Source: JALYLC01 sp963743275 (lineage in GTDB: Bacteria > Actinomycetota > Thermoleophilia > Gaiellales > JALYLC01). Taken from it: 64,000 nt of DNA. This document shows, in pieces, positions 1-8,986 of this stretch. Position 1 is the stretch's first letter; each line of letters opens with the position of its first letter. Below the pieces are notes generated by a model. The model saw nothing but the letters and a program-made list of their open reading frames with translations. It was not told the DNA's origin and searched no databases. The DNA is taken from NCBI GenBank assembly GCA_963743275.1, contig CAVUPB010000008.1, forward strand, positions 186,001 through 250,000, written 5' to 3'. The translations under genes and the position numbers were made by a program.

Positions 1-225
1 CTGGCGGGGCCGGCCGCGGACAAGCGCATGCTCGCGCTCACCAAGCGCGAGCGCGAGGTCCTGCGCCTGCTCGCCGAGGGCATGCGCGACGAGCAGGCGG
101 GGCGCACGCTCTCGATCTCGCCGCTGACCGTCCGCACGCACGTGCAGCACGCCATGGCGAAGCTCAAGTGCGAGACCCGCACGCAGGCCGTGGCCGTCGC
201 GCTGCGCGAGTCGCTCATCGACTGA
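1..225 (+). CDS. LuxR-type response regulator, C-terminal HTH (5' truncated)
   Basis: This is the 3' end of a gene that begins before the window; the reading frame is open from base 1. The visible 74 residues form a complete GerE/LuxR DNA-binding domain: the L-T-x-R-E-x-E-V-L opening, the LSISPLTVRTHVQHAMAKL recognition helix region, and a short tail. Such domains usually end NarL/FixJ response regulators, so a receiver domain probably lies upstream, but it cannot be seen. The gene converges on the hydrogenase-like operon and its last 11 bases overlap that operon's final stop. Confidence 0.85.
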   Translation: MAGPAADKRMLALTKREREVLRLLAEGMRDEQAGRTLSISPLTVRTHVQHAMAKLKCETRTQAVAVALRESLID

Positions 226-679
226 CGGCGCCGTCGAGCAGGCTCAGGAGCCCCTCGGCGATCCGCCCGGGGTCGGGCGGGCAGCCCGGTATGCGCAGGT
301 CGACCGGCAGGACGTCCTCGACGCGGCCGACGAGCATCTCGGGCAGGCCGAGGATGCCGCAGCCGAGCGCGCAGTCCCCGAGCGCGGCCACGCGCCGCGG
401 CTCCGGCATGGCGTCGTAGGCCGTGAGCAGCGCCGCCTGCATGCGCGTCGTCACCATCCCGGTGACAAGCAGCAGGTCGGCATGGCGTGGCGAGGCGACG
501 ACGCCGAGGCCGTAGCGCGCGAGGTCGTAGTGCGGGCTCGCCGCGAGCGTGAGCTCGTGCTCGCACCCGTTGCACGAGCCGGCGTCGACGTGGCGGATTG
601 CGAGCGAGCCGCCGCGCCGCGGCGCGGGCAGGGCGATCTGCAGGCGCAGGCGGCGGAGATCGCGGAGCAGGGTGAACAT
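215..679 (-). CDS. NuoB/HycG-like iron-sulfur small subunit of a group 4 hydrogenase-like complex
   Basis: A 154-aa protein of the NuoB/HycG/HyfI family, which carries the proximal [4Fe-4S] cluster between the large subunit and the electron donor. The four expected ligands are present: Cys36 and Cys39 (SCNGCEHEL), Cys103 (GDCALG) and Cys133 (PGCPPDP). The length suits HycG and the M. tuberculosis Rv0082-type proteins. It is the last gene of the operon and starts one base after the stop of the large-subunit gene. A cytoplasmic face location, attached to the membrane arm, is inferred from the family. Confidence 0.85.
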   Translation of the reverse strand: MFTLLRDLRRLRLQIALPAPRRGGSLAIRHVDAGSCNGCEHELTLAASPHYDLARYGLGVVASPRHADLLLVTGMVTTRMQAALLTAYDAMPEPRRVAALGDCALGCGILGLPEMLVGRVEDVLPVDLRIPGCPPDPGRIAEGLLSLLDGAVSR

Positions 680-680
680 C

Positions 681-2094
681 TCAGCGATCCGCGCAGGCGT
701 AGCAGAGCTCGAAGCTCTTGTTGATGAGCGGGAAGTCGGGCAGGAGGTTGTCCGGGACGACGTGCGCGAGCACCGGCCAGTTCGCGTAGGAGCCCGTGTG
801 CAGGTGCAGCCGCCCGACGCGATCGCCGGCGCGCTCGAGTGCGCACAGCGTCGCTCCCCGCGGGCTCTCGACCCGTGCCAGCGCCGTCTCCAGCGGGGCG
901 CCGCCGCCCACGCACGCGGCCGGCTCGAGTGGCCGCTCGAGCAATCCGCCGAGCAGCGCGAACGTCTGTGCGAGCTCGACCTCGCGCTGCTCGAGCCGGG
1001 CGCGCACATCGCCCTGCGGCCGGTCGCCCAGCGCGACCTCGAAGCCGTCGTAGGCGAGAAGCTCCTCGGCGTCGGTGCGCGCGTCCTCGGCGACCCCGGA
1101 TGCGCGCGCCGCGGGGCCGACCGCACCCCACGCGAGCGCGTCGGCACGCGCGAGGGTGCCGACGTCGAGCAGGCGATCCTGGAACGACGTGTTGAACACG
1201 AGCTCGCGCCAGGCTCTCGCGGTCGCGCTGCGCATGCGGTCGAGCGCCTCGCGCGCGGCTCGCCGCTCCTCGTCGCCGATCGCGAGGCGGCTGCCGCCGA
1301 CCTGCACGCCGCCGAACAGCAGGCGGTGGCCGGTGAGCGTGGCGTTGAGCCGGCGCGCCTCCTCGCACAGTGCCGCGAAGCGCTGGTTGCCCGCGGCCAG
1401 GCTGACCCCCGCGCAGACCGCGGCGATGTCGTTGAGGTGGTTCCAGAGGCGCTCGAGCTCGAGCAGCAGCGTGCGCGCCCGCGCCACCTCGGGCGACGGT
1501 GCGCAGCCCCTGCAGGCGCTCGGCGGCCTGGGCGTAGGCGACGCCGTTGGTCACGGCGCAGGCGCCGCAGGCGCGCGTGGCGTGGGCGATGCCGTCGGCG
1601 ATCGGCACCCCGGCGGCGGCGCGCTCGAGACCGCGGTGCTTGTAGAAGAGGCGGACGTCGAGGTGGAGGATGCGGTCGCCGACGACGTGGAAGCGGAAAT
1701 GGCCGGACTCGATCACGCCCGCGTGGATCGGCCCGACGGCGACCTGGTAGGCGTCGTTCCCCGCCACGGGGACGGTCCAGCTCGCGAGCCCGGGCGTGTG
1801 CTCGGCGAGCGGGCGCAGCGGCTCGTGGCCGTCGAAGCCGATCCCGTGCAGGTCGTGGGCCTCGCGCTCGGCCCACTCGACCGCAGGCGCCAGGTCGACG
1901 ATGCTCGGCGCGCAGCCGTCGTGCAGGGCGACGGTCTCGCTGCGCAGCGCGCCGCCCGGGAGACACAGCACCGCGCGCACGACGGGATCCCCGTCCTCGT
2001 GCGCGGCATAGAGGCCGGCCACGCGAGCGCCGCCGGCGAGCGCCTCGGCCACGCGCGCGCGGTACTCGGCCGCCGTCACGGCGCGCCCGCTCAC
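681..2094 (-). CDS. hycE: HycE-like [NiFe]-hydrogenase large subunit (NuoC-NuoD fusion), frameshifted
   Basis: Starts at a GTG overlapping the hycQ-like stop (GTGA). Residues 1 to about 110 form a NuoC-like domain ending EREAHDLHGIGFDGHEPLRP. A NuoD/HycE-like catalytic domain follows. Both CxxC pairs that bind Ni-Fe in group 4 hydrogenases are present: RACGACAVTN (Cys176, Cys179) and the C-terminal ELCYACADR. The frame changes near 1495-1503: upstream reads QAAERLQGL, while the continuation (PSPEVARARTLLLELERLW) lies in another frame. One indel restores about 470 aa, close to the Rv0087 length. Oddity: Asn183 stands where relatives have His after the first CxxC. No maturation protease or Hyp genes are in the window. 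Confidence 0.8.
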
Positions 2095-3569
2095 GACAGG
2101 CCCCGCACGAGCGCGTGCTCGATCGCCGACCCGGGCAACGCGAGCGCGGCGCCCGCCAGCGCGGGCGCGAGCACGAGACAGCCGAGCGCGAGCGCCATGA
2201 CGGGTGCGCGACCGGTCGGAGCACCGGCCGTCCGGCGGCTGCGCCGCCGCCCGGCGACGGCCTCGATGAGCGCGTGGCAGAGCCCGAGGAAGCCGAGCGC
2301 CAGGAGGACGAGCGCGACCACGGCCACGCCCGTCGCCCCGGCCTCGATGCCGCCGATCACGACCATCAGCTCGGACACGAAGAGCGGCGAGGGCGGGAGG
2401 CCGGAGAGCGCCGCCAGGCAGGCGCCCGCGATGGCGCCCGTGCGCACGTCCGCGCGCACGACGCCCGTGGCCGGATGCGAGGCCGTCGCCGGCTGCACGC
2501 CGGCGAGCGGCAGCGCGACGTAGAACCCGAGCGACTTGACGAGGGCGTGGCCGGCGACGTGCACGATCGCGCCGGCCAGGGCGAGCGGGTGGCCGAAGCC
2601 GATCCCGAGCGCGATCACGCCCATGTGCTCGAGGCTCGAGTACGCGAGCAGGCGCTTCCACGCCTGCGGCCGCCACAGGAAGGGCACGGCGACGGCCAGC
2701 GACGCGAGGCCGAAGAAGAGGAAGACGTGGCGCGCGGTTGCCGGGCCCACGGCCACCGCGAGCGCCTGCTCGACGCGCCAGGCGACGAGCAGAACGGTCG
2801 GCAGCGCGGCCGCCGAGAGCATTGCGGAGACCGGAGCAGGGGCCTCGGAGTGGGCGTCCGGCAGCCAGTTGTGCACGGGCGCCCAGCCGATCTTGGCGGC
2901 CAGCCCGACGAGCAGGAGCAGGTAGGCGAGCAGCGCGAGCTGGTGGTCGAGGGCGGGCGCGGCGGTGTGGATGCTCGTGTAGGCGAGGCCCACCGGCCCG
3001 CCCGCGCGTTGCTGGGCAAGCTGCAGGACGAGCAGGCCGATCAGGGCCACGCCGAGCCCGAGCGAGGTCAGGACGAGGTACTTCCAGGCGGCCTCGAGCG
3101 CGCGCGGCCGGCCCGAGAACGCGACCAGCAGCGCCGAGGCCGCGGTCGTCGCCTCGACGAGCAGCCAGGCGGCGCCGAGGTTCGCGGCCAGCGGTACCGC
3201 CAGGAGGGCGGCCCAGAACGCGAGCAGCGCCGTGTAGTAGTGGGCGCGCGGGCGCCGCTCGCCGAAGAGGCTGCGCGCGGCGGTCGCGAGATAGGCCGGC
3301 GACATCGCCACGCTCGCGGCGCCGACCAGGCCGATGACGCCGACGAGCACGCCGCCGGCCGCGTCGATGCACAGCCAGCGGCCGAGCACCGGATCGCCGG
3401 AGGCGACCAGGGCCCAGACGGCCGTGATCGCCGCGAGCACCGCCGTCGGCAGTGCGCAGAGGAGCGCCAGGCGCTCGCCCGCACGCTGGCTCGGAAGCGC
3501 CGCGACGGCCAGGCAGGCGAGCAGCGGCAGCGCGGGCACCGCCGCCGCGAGCAGCGTGCGGTCAGTCAC
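2091..3569 (-). CDS. hycQ: HycQ/HyfF-like proton-translocating membrane subunit
   Basis: An intact 492-aa polytopic protein of the NuoL/M/N-Mrp antiporter family, most like HyfF/HycQ. About 13 hydrophobic helices are visible. The conserved central stretch AAKIGWAPVHNWLPDAHSEA carries the channel lysine and the HxWLPDAH motif; a second signature, RLLAYSSLEHMG, follows. It probably couples redox chemistry to proton movement in the membrane arm. GTG start; it overlaps the preceding gene by 8 bases and its stop overlaps the hycE-like start. It is one of the few long genes of this operon with no frame disruption. Confidence 0.88.
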   Translation of the reverse strand: MTDRTLLAAAVPALPLLACLAVAALPSQRAGERLALLCALPTAVLAAITAVWALVASGDPVLGRWLCIDAAGGVLVGVIGLVGAASVAMSPAYLATAARSLFGERRPRAHYYTALLAFWAALLAVPLAANLGAAWLLVEATTAASALLVAFSGRPRALEAAWKYLVLTSLGLGVALIGLLVLQLAQQRAGGPVGLAYTSIHTAAPALDHQLALLAYLLLLVGLAAKIGWAPVHNWLPDAHSEAPAPVSAMLSAAALPTVLLVAWRVEQALAVAVGPATARHVFLFFGLASLAVAVPFLWRPQAWKRLLAYSSLEHMGVIALGIGFGHPLALAGAIVHVAGHALVKSLGFYVALPLAGVQPATASHPATGVVRADVRTGAIAGACLAALSGLPPSPLFVSELMVVIGGIEAGATGVAVVALVLLALGFLGLCHALIEAVAGRRRSRRTAGAPTGRAPVMALALGCLVLAPALAGAALALPGSAIEHALVRGLS

Positions 3570-4173
3570 GGAGGGCTCCGAGCCGGGTCGTGTCGCCGCT
3601 GCCGAACTCGGCGTAGATGCGCGCGTGCAGGAGCGCGGCCACGAGCACGACGACGATCAGGTCGGCAGCCACGCCGAGCTCGATCAGGCCCGGCAGCCCG
3701 CCGACGGCCGCGAGCGCCGCGACCGCGAGCGCATTGTCGATCTGCACGAGCGCGGCGATGTGGAAGACGGTCGGCTTGCGGGTCGCGATCGTGACGAGCG
3801 CGAACGCGACGAGCGCGAGCAGCGCGCGCTCGGCGTCGCGGTCGCCGATCCCGAGCGACGGCACGAGCGCGGCGAGCAGCACGGCGAGGCCGACCGCGGC
3901 GCCTCCGCGCACGAGCGGGCCGGCGTCGGCCCGCACCGGCCGCGACTCGCGTGTGCGCCGCACGACGACGAGCAGGAGGCCGCACAGCAGCACGGCGCGG
4001 CAGACGAGCGAGGCCGCGGCCGCGAACTCCTCGAGCGTGCCGGCCTGCAGCGCCGCGGTGACGGCGAGCAGCAGCCCCTGCGCCGTCACGAGCGCGATCG
4101 CGACGCTGCGCCTGCGCAGGGTCGGCACGCCGAGGCCCAGCGCGACGACGATCCAGGCGACCCCGCTGCTCAC
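3562..4173 (-). CDS. hycP: HycP/HyfE-like membrane subunit
   Basis: A 203-aa protein of mostly hydrophobic helices, matching the small HyfE/HycP subunit (about 215-220 aa) that contains a NuoK-like fold. Recognisable features are the position in the operon, the helix pattern and the motif HIAALVQIDNALAVAAL. It starts at a GTG overlapping the hycD-like stop as GTGA, so translation is probably coupled. In relatives this subunit helps form the proton path beside HycD and HycQ. Confidence 0.8.
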   Translation of the reverse strand: MSSGVAWIVVALGLGVPTLRRRSVAIALVTAQGLLLAVTAALQAGTLEEFAAAASLVCRAVLLCGLLLVVVRRTRESRPVRADAGPLVRGGAAVGLAVLLAALVPSLGIGDRDAERALLALVAFALVTIATRKPTVFHIAALVQIDNALAVAALAAVGGLPGLIELGVAADLIVVVLVAALLHARIYAEFGSGDTTRLGALRD

Positions 4174-5100
4174 CGCGACGACTCGATCAGGCGGCTGATG
4201 ACGGCGAGCAGGGCCACGGCCGCGCCCGCGCCGAGCAGGCGCGGCACGAGCAGGATGCGCAGCTTCGCGACGAGCGTCTCCAGCACTGCGAGCCCGACCG
4301 CGACGGCCGCGAGCAGGAGGGGCAGCAGCGCCAGGCCGGCGGCGAACTCGCCGGGGTGCGGCAGGAAGATCGCCGCCGCGAGCGCCAGCACGAGCCAGTG
4401 CCGCGCGGCCGTCGACCACTGCAGGAGCGCGAGATCGCGGCCCGCATACTCGAGCAGGGGGCCTTCGTGGATCATCGTCAGCTCGAGATGCGTGTCGGGG
4501 TTGTCGACGGGCTGCCGCCCGGTCTCGGCCACGACCACGAGCAGGAACGCGAGCAGCGAGAGCGCCTGCGCGGGATTGCTCCAGACGTGGAAGCCCGCGC
4601 TCGCAGCGGCCATGGCGCGCAGGTCGGTGCTCACCCGCCGCGAGCGCGGCGCAGGCCAGCGCGAGCACCAGCGCGGCTTCGACGGCCACGCTGATCGCGA
4701 GGTCGCGGCTCGCGCCCTGCAGGCCGAAGCCGTTGCCCGTGTCCCAGGTGGCGGCGACGATCGCGAAGCGCCCGAGCGCGAGCAGGCCGAGCACCACGAG
4801 CGCGTCGTGCCCGACCGGCCAGCCGGGGGCGTGGCCCGCGACCGGGACCAGCAGGCCGGCCAGCGCGATCGTCGCGGCCATGACGGCCGGCGCCGCGCGG
4901 TAGACCGGCCCGGTGCCCTCGGGCTCGACGACCGACTTGCGCCACAGCCGCGCGAGCTCGCGGTACGGCTGCAGCGGCGAGGCGCCGCGCCGTCCCTGGA
5001 GGCGTGCCTTGACCCACTGCGTCAGGCCCGGCAGGAGCGGCGCCAGCAGCACGATCCCGGCGACCTGGACGGCACCGGCGACGGCGTCGCGGCCGCTCAT
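4170..5100 (-). CDS. hycD: HycD/HyfC-like (NuoH-type) membrane subunit, frameshifted
   Basis: A NuoH-like subunit that anchors the hydrogenase arm in the membrane. The N-terminal part (from MSGRDAVAGAVQVAG) carries the typical LLPGLTQWVKARLQGRRGAS segment. The C-terminal part, in another frame, carries AETGRQPVDNPDTHLELTMI, the HycD/NuoH signature. The switch lies at about 4634 in a short G/C tract, and removing one base joins the parts into about 309 aa, the family length. The start ATG overlaps the preceding stop (ATGA). Protein-level conservation on both sides argues for a recent mutation or a sequencing indel. Confidence 0.8.
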
Positions 5101-7042
5101 CCGAGCAGCCCCAGACGGGCCAGCGCGAGCAGGGTGACGAGCAGGCCCGCGAAGTAGAGCGAGTAGGTGCCGAGGCGCCCGGACTGCAGCGCCCGCGCCC
5201 AGTCGGCCCCGCGCAGTGCGACGGCGGCGAGCGGCGCGTAGACGCGCTCCTCGATCAGGAGCGGCACGCGCCCGGTGTAGGAGACCGCGCGCACGATGCC
5301 CCCGGCGGCGTGCACCGTGATCGTCGCGCTCGGGCCGCAGCAGCGAGTCGAGCACCAGGCGCATCGGTTTCGTGAAGCCGGCGCTCGTCCAGTTGAGCGC
5401 GGGCTCGATGCGCTGCCCGGAGGCCCAGGTCGGCGCGGGCGCGGCCGTGCGCCGCCCGCGTGCGAGCCGCAGCACGGCGACCAGGCACACGAGCGCGGCG
5501 GCGAGCGCGAGCGTCGGCAGGCCGCCGGTGCCGGGCGGCTGCAGGCGGATTCCCTGCGAGACGGGGGCCGTGCCCGGGAGGATCGCTGCGAAGCGGGCGA
5601 TCAGCGGGCCGGGCACCACGCCGAGCACGACGCACCAGGCGGCCAGCACCACGAGCCCGGCGCGCAGCGCCCACGGCACCTCCGTGGCATCGGCGCAGGC
5701 GGCCCGCCGGGGCGGCCCGAGCAGCACCAGCCCGGCGACCTTGACGAAGCAGTAGACCGCGAGCGCGGCCGTCAGCCCGAGGGCGCCGAGCGCCACCGCG
5801 CCCGTGATCCCGGCGCCCACGCCGCCGGCCTCGACGACGTGGAAGAGCGCCTGCAGCGTGAGCCATTCGGAGACGAAGCCGTTGAGCGGGACGACGCCCG
5901 CGATCGCGGCGGCCGCGATCAGGAACGCTCCGCCCGTCCACGGCATCCGCCGCAGCAGGCCGCCGAGGCCATTCAGGCGGAGGTCGTGCGACGGCGCGCT
6001 CGAAGGCGCCCGCGCCGAGGAACAGGAGCGACTTGAAGACGGCGTGGTTGAGGCTGTGCAGCAGCGACGCGGCGAGCGCGACGCCGGCCCAGTCCGGATG
6101 CCCCTGCTCGCGCAGCACCAGCGCGGCGCCGAGCCCGAGCAGGATCAGGCCCATGTTCTCGATCGACGACATCGCGAGCAGCCGTTTGAGCTCGTGCTGG
6201 AAGAGCGCGTACCGATGACCCGCCGAGCGCCGAGATCGGCGCCGAGCGCGATGACGGCGACGCCGAGCCAGAGCGGCGGCCGGTCGAGCCATTCGATCAG
6301 CACGCGCATGAGGCCGTAGAGGGCGACCTTGATCATCACCCCGCTCATGAGCGCCGAGACGTGCGCGGGCGCGAGCGGGTGGGCGCGCGGCAGCCACACG
6401 TGCAGCGGCATCACGCCGGCCTTGGCGCCGAAGCCGATCAGCGCCGCCACCGCCACGAGCGCGCCGCTGGACGAGGAGGCGTCGAGCGCCGGACCGCCGA
6501 GCGCTCCGTGCCGGGCCAGCACGAGCAGCGCCACCCACGCCCCGGCGCCGGCGAGGTGCGTCACGCCGACGTAGACGAAGACGCCGCGGCGCGCGCGCTC
6601 CTCGTCGCGCCAGATCAGGATGATTGCGGCGGGAACGAGCGTCATCAGCTCCCAGGCGGCGAGGAACGTGAGCAGGTCGCGGGCGCACAGGACGAGCGCG
6701 AGCACGCGCCACGAACGCGCCGGTCAGCGCCCCGACGGCGCGCCCGCGCGCCGAGCCGTCGAGATACCCCGCGGCGAAGACCAGGGCCGGGCCGCCCGCG
6801 ATGCCGAGCATGAGCAGGAAGACCCCGCTCAGCCGGTCGATGCCGAGCGCCGGGTGGATGCCGCCGCCGAAGCGCGAGCCCACGGCGTCGCCGCTCCAGA
6901 GCACGGCCCCGCCGGCGATGCCGATCAGCGTCGCGCCCGCCGCCTGGGCGAGCATGCCGGCACGCACCGCGCGCGTCGCGGCGGCCAGCGCGGCGCCGGC
7001 GAGCAGCAGCACCGCCCCGGCCAGGCAGAGCGCGCCGCTCAC
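5097..7042 (-). pseudogene. hyfB: HyfB-like antiporter subunit, four apparent frameshifts
   Basis: The coding signal for one HyfB/NuoL-like protein of about 645 aa runs through four frame changes, near 6712, 6220, 5990 and 5325. Conserved blocks occur in order: a GTG start with MSGALCLAGAV; LLTFLAAWELMTLVPAAII; GFGAKAGVMPLHVWLPRAHP with the channel lysine; HELKRLLAMSSIENMGLI; LRLNGLGGLLRRMPWTGG; and a tail ending GRVPLLIEERVY. The start overlaps the ArsR stop as GTGA. Because every block keeps normal family sequence, the damage is either very recent or an artefact of the assembly. It is called a pseudogene only because no intact reading frame exists here. Confidence 0.75.
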
Positions 7043-7374
7043 TCGCTCGCCGGCTCTTCCAGCAGCGCCTGGCGCGCCTCGAGCGCGCGACCGATGATCC
7101 CCCGGGCAAGCTCGAGGAGCGCGAAGATCTCGTCGTCCGTGACCCGGTAGTAGACGCTCGTGCCGTCGCGACGTCCCTCGACGAGCCCGATCCGCCGCAG
7201 CGCCGCGAGCTGCTGCGACGTGCCGCCCGAGTCGAGCCCGAGCTCGGCCTGGAGCGCGCCCACGGAACGCTCGCCCCCGCGCAGGAGCAGCAGGATCCGC
7301 ACGCGGGCGGGGTGCCCGAGCGTGCGGAAGAACTCGGCCTTGGCGGTCGCGAGGGAGCCGGCCCGATGCGGCAA
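7039..7374 (-). CDS. ArsR-family transcriptional regulator of the hydrogenase-like operon
   Basis: A 111-aa winged-helix protein with the classic ArsR layout: EFFRTLGHPARVRILLLL, then VGALQAELGLDSGGTSQQLA (recognition helix) and the wing GRRDGTSVYYRVTDDEIF. No metal-binding ELCVCD-type cysteines are present, so it probably senses something other than arsenic. It is the first gene of the operon and its stop overlaps the HyfB-like GTG start. In M. tuberculosis the ArsR-type Rv0081 heads the corresponding hyc cluster, so local autoregulation is likely. The putative operator lies just upstream. Confidence 0.88.
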   Translation of the reverse strand: MPHRAGSLATAKAEFFRTLGHPARVRILLLLRGGERSVGALQAELGLDSGGTSQQLAALRRIGLVEGRRDGTSVYYRVTDDEIFALLELARGIIGRALEARQALLEEPASE

Positions 7375-7388
7375 CCTATTACTCCTAT

Positions 7389-7414
7389 GAATCTAAGATA
7401 CGAAGATTCTAAGA
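7389..7414 (-). promoter_or_regulatory. Candidate ArsR operator/promoter
   Basis: An AT-rich patch in otherwise very GC-rich DNA, 15 to 40 bases upstream of the ArsR start. It contains GAATCT-N9-AGATTC (7389-7394 and 7404-7409) and, overlapping it, a direct repeat GAATCTAAGA/GATTCTAAGA with a 16-base period. Position and symmetry fit an autoregulatory operator for the hydrogenase-like operon; this is inference. Confidence 0.5.
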
Positions 7415-7457
7415 CGATAGCGCCCGTGCTCCGCCCGCGCCGCAGCCCGTGCCGCGG

Positions 7458-8294
7458 CTACGGGCGCTCGGGGTCGCTGCCGGGCATCAGCGCAGCACGC
7501 AGCCGGCGTCCCGCGAGACGCAGCCGCTCGCCGCGCGGCGCGCTGCGGTGCAGGTGGACGGCGCCCGCGACGAGCGCTCCTGCGACCGCGGCGGCCCCGA
7601 TCGCGAGGCCGATCGTGTGCGACAGCGCCGCGGCGCGGTGCGCGCTCTCGGCCACCAGGTAGCCGACGCCCAGGAAGCAGGCGGCCCAGGCACCCGCACC
7701 CGGGATGTCGAAGGCCAGGAACCGCCGCAGGGGGATGTGCGACGTCCCGGCCAGGAACGGCGTGATCGCGCGGGCCACGCCCACGAAGCGGCCGAGGATG
7801 ATCGCCTTGCCGCCGTGGGCGTTGAAGATCGCCTCGACGCGCGCGACGGTCTTCGGCGTGATGCGGAAGCGCGGGCCGTGCCGCATCAGGAACTCCCGCC
7901 CGAGACGGCGGCCGAAGAGATACCCGGTCGTGTCGCCGGCGGCCGCGGCGAACCAGACGAGGAAGAACAGCGGCGCGACGGCGATGTGGCCGGCGCGCGC
8001 CACGGCGCCGCCGAGCACCACCGTGAGCTCGCCGGGGACGAGCAGCCCGACGAACGCGGCCGCCTCCAGGTAGGCGAGCACGGAGACGAGCGCGTACGTC
8101 CAGTTGCCGAGCGCCGGCGCAAGCCGCGTGAGCGCGTCGTCGAGGCTCGGCAGCGTGTAGAGCTCGAAGCCGTAGCCCGCGAGCAGCGCGGCGGCCGCGA
8201 CGCCGGCGATCCGCGTGCCGCGGCCGAGCGTCCGCCGGCGCACTGCGAGGAGCGCGAGCAGTGCGAGTGCGGCGATGAGTGGGAGCGGTCGCAT
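7458..8294 (-). CDS. DedA-family membrane protein
   Basis: A 278-aa polytopic protein with DedA/SNARE-associated domain hallmarks: E-A/G-F-P-G-E-like LLVPGELTVVLGG, the conserved DTTGYLFGRRLGRE, and GRFVGVARAITPFLAGTSH. DedA proteins act as lipid carriers or flippases in the inner membrane; the substrate here cannot be told. I chose the ATG at 8294 because it directly precedes a hydrophobic helix (MRPLPLIAALALL); an upstream ATG would add an Arg-rich, unlikely leader. A short Arg-rich tail ends the protein. Confidence 0.85.
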   Translation of the reverse strand: MRPLPLIAALALLALLAVRRRTLGRGTRIAGVAAAALLAGYGFELYTLPSLDDALTRLAPALGNWTYALVSVLAYLEAAAFVGLLVPGELTVVLGGAVARAGHIAVAPLFFLVWFAAAAGDTTGYLFGRRLGREFLMRHGPRFRITPKTVARVEAIFNAHGGKAIILGRFVGVARAITPFLAGTSHIPLRRFLAFDIPGAGAWAACFLGVGYLVAESAHRAAALSHTIGLAIGAAAVAGALVAGAVHLHRSAPRGERLRLAGRRLRAALMPGSDPERP

Positions 8295-8404
8295 AGGGGC
8301 GGCGCGGCGCGGCGCGGTGACGGCCCGGTCGCCGGGCCTTCCGTGCAGCCTATGGCTCCTCGCGACGGCGGGCGTTGCAGATGACCGCATGCGAGGACCC
8401 CGCG

Positions 8405-8435
8405 CGCAACGTTGGGGTCAGACCCCAACGTTGCG
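8405..8435. repeat. GGGGTCAGACCCC palindrome, copy 1
   Basis: A perfect palindrome with 15-bp arms (CGCAACGTTGGGGTC) around a single central A. It lies between the 3' end of the 62-aa minus-strand gene and the DedA gene. It shares its core with copies at 11780-11794, 32366-32394 and 32407-32437. It could form a strong hairpin on either strand; no T tract follows. Confidence 0.85.
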
Positions 8436-8447
8436 TCGACCGCGGTC

Positions 8448-8636
8448 TCAGCCCGGGACGACGCCCTTGGCCTTGTCGCGCAGGCGCTCGGCGATCTCGC
8501 CCGGCGCGTCCTCGCGCACGTGCTCGGCCGCGTCCTTGACGGCGGATTCGACGCGATCCGCCAGATCGGGCCGGCGGCGCTTGAGGACGAAGAACGTGGC
8601 CAGGCCGGCCGTGCCGATGATGAGCAGCAGCTTCAT
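8448..8636 (-). CDS. Small single-helix membrane protein
   Basis: A 62-aa protein with one N-terminal membrane helix (LLLIIGTAGLATFFVLKRRR) followed by a charged amphipathic tail rich in Glu, Arg and Asp. Similar tails occur in small stress-associated membrane proteins, but no family is recognised. Its ATG overlaps the stop of the GlsB-like gene upstream as ATGA, so the two are probably co-translated. A GGGGTCAGACCCC palindrome lies 13 bases past its stop and may end the transcript. Confidence 0.65.
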   Translation of the reverse strand: MKLLLIIGTAGLATFFVLKRRRPDLADRVESAVKDAAEHVREDAPGEIAERLRDKAKGVVPG

Positions 8637-8920
8637 CGCAGGACTCCTCGATGGTTGTGGTGGTGCTCACGCGCGAGCACGCGATAGGCGGTGAGCAGGA
8701 TCAGCGAGCCCACGATCGCGGTGACCCACGTCGAGACGTCGAAGAACTCGTCGAGCGGGTGGGCGCCGAACAGCGCCGCCGCCAGGAATCCGCCGACGAG
8801 CGCGCCCGCCACGCCGATCAGCGTGGTGACGATGATTCCGCCGGGATCCTTTCCGGGGGAGATGGCCTTGGCGATTGCGCCTGCCAGCAGGCCGAGGATC
8901 AGGAACGCGATGATGCCCAT
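8633..8920 (-). CDS. GlsB/YeaQ/YmgE-family stress membrane protein
   Basis: A 95-aa protein with three hydrophobic helices and the family pattern: MGIIAFLILGLLAGAIAK, then PGKDPGG at the first loop, and TLIGVAGALVGGFL. These 'transglycosylase-associated' proteins are small membrane proteins induced in general stress, of unknown mechanism. A His-rich C-terminus (REHHHNH) is unusual. It forms a two-gene unit with the next small membrane gene through an ATGA overlap. Confidence 0.85.
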   Translation of the reverse strand: MGIIAFLILGLLAGAIAKAISPGKDPGGIIVTTLIGVAGALVGGFLAAALFGAHPLDEFFDVSTWVTAIVGSLILLTAYRVLAREHHHNHRGVLR

Positions 8921-8986
8921 GGGGCCTCCGTGGGTGGGGTCGTCGAGCGCCCGTCTATCCCCGTCCGCGCCGTGGGCAAACGCCTG

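Noticed and set aside
549..3794. Very long plus-strand open frame opposite the hydrogenase-like operon
   Set aside because: Arg/Glu/Gly-rich shadow composition with no domain; it arises from high GC opposite real genes. The minus strand carries clear family motifs.
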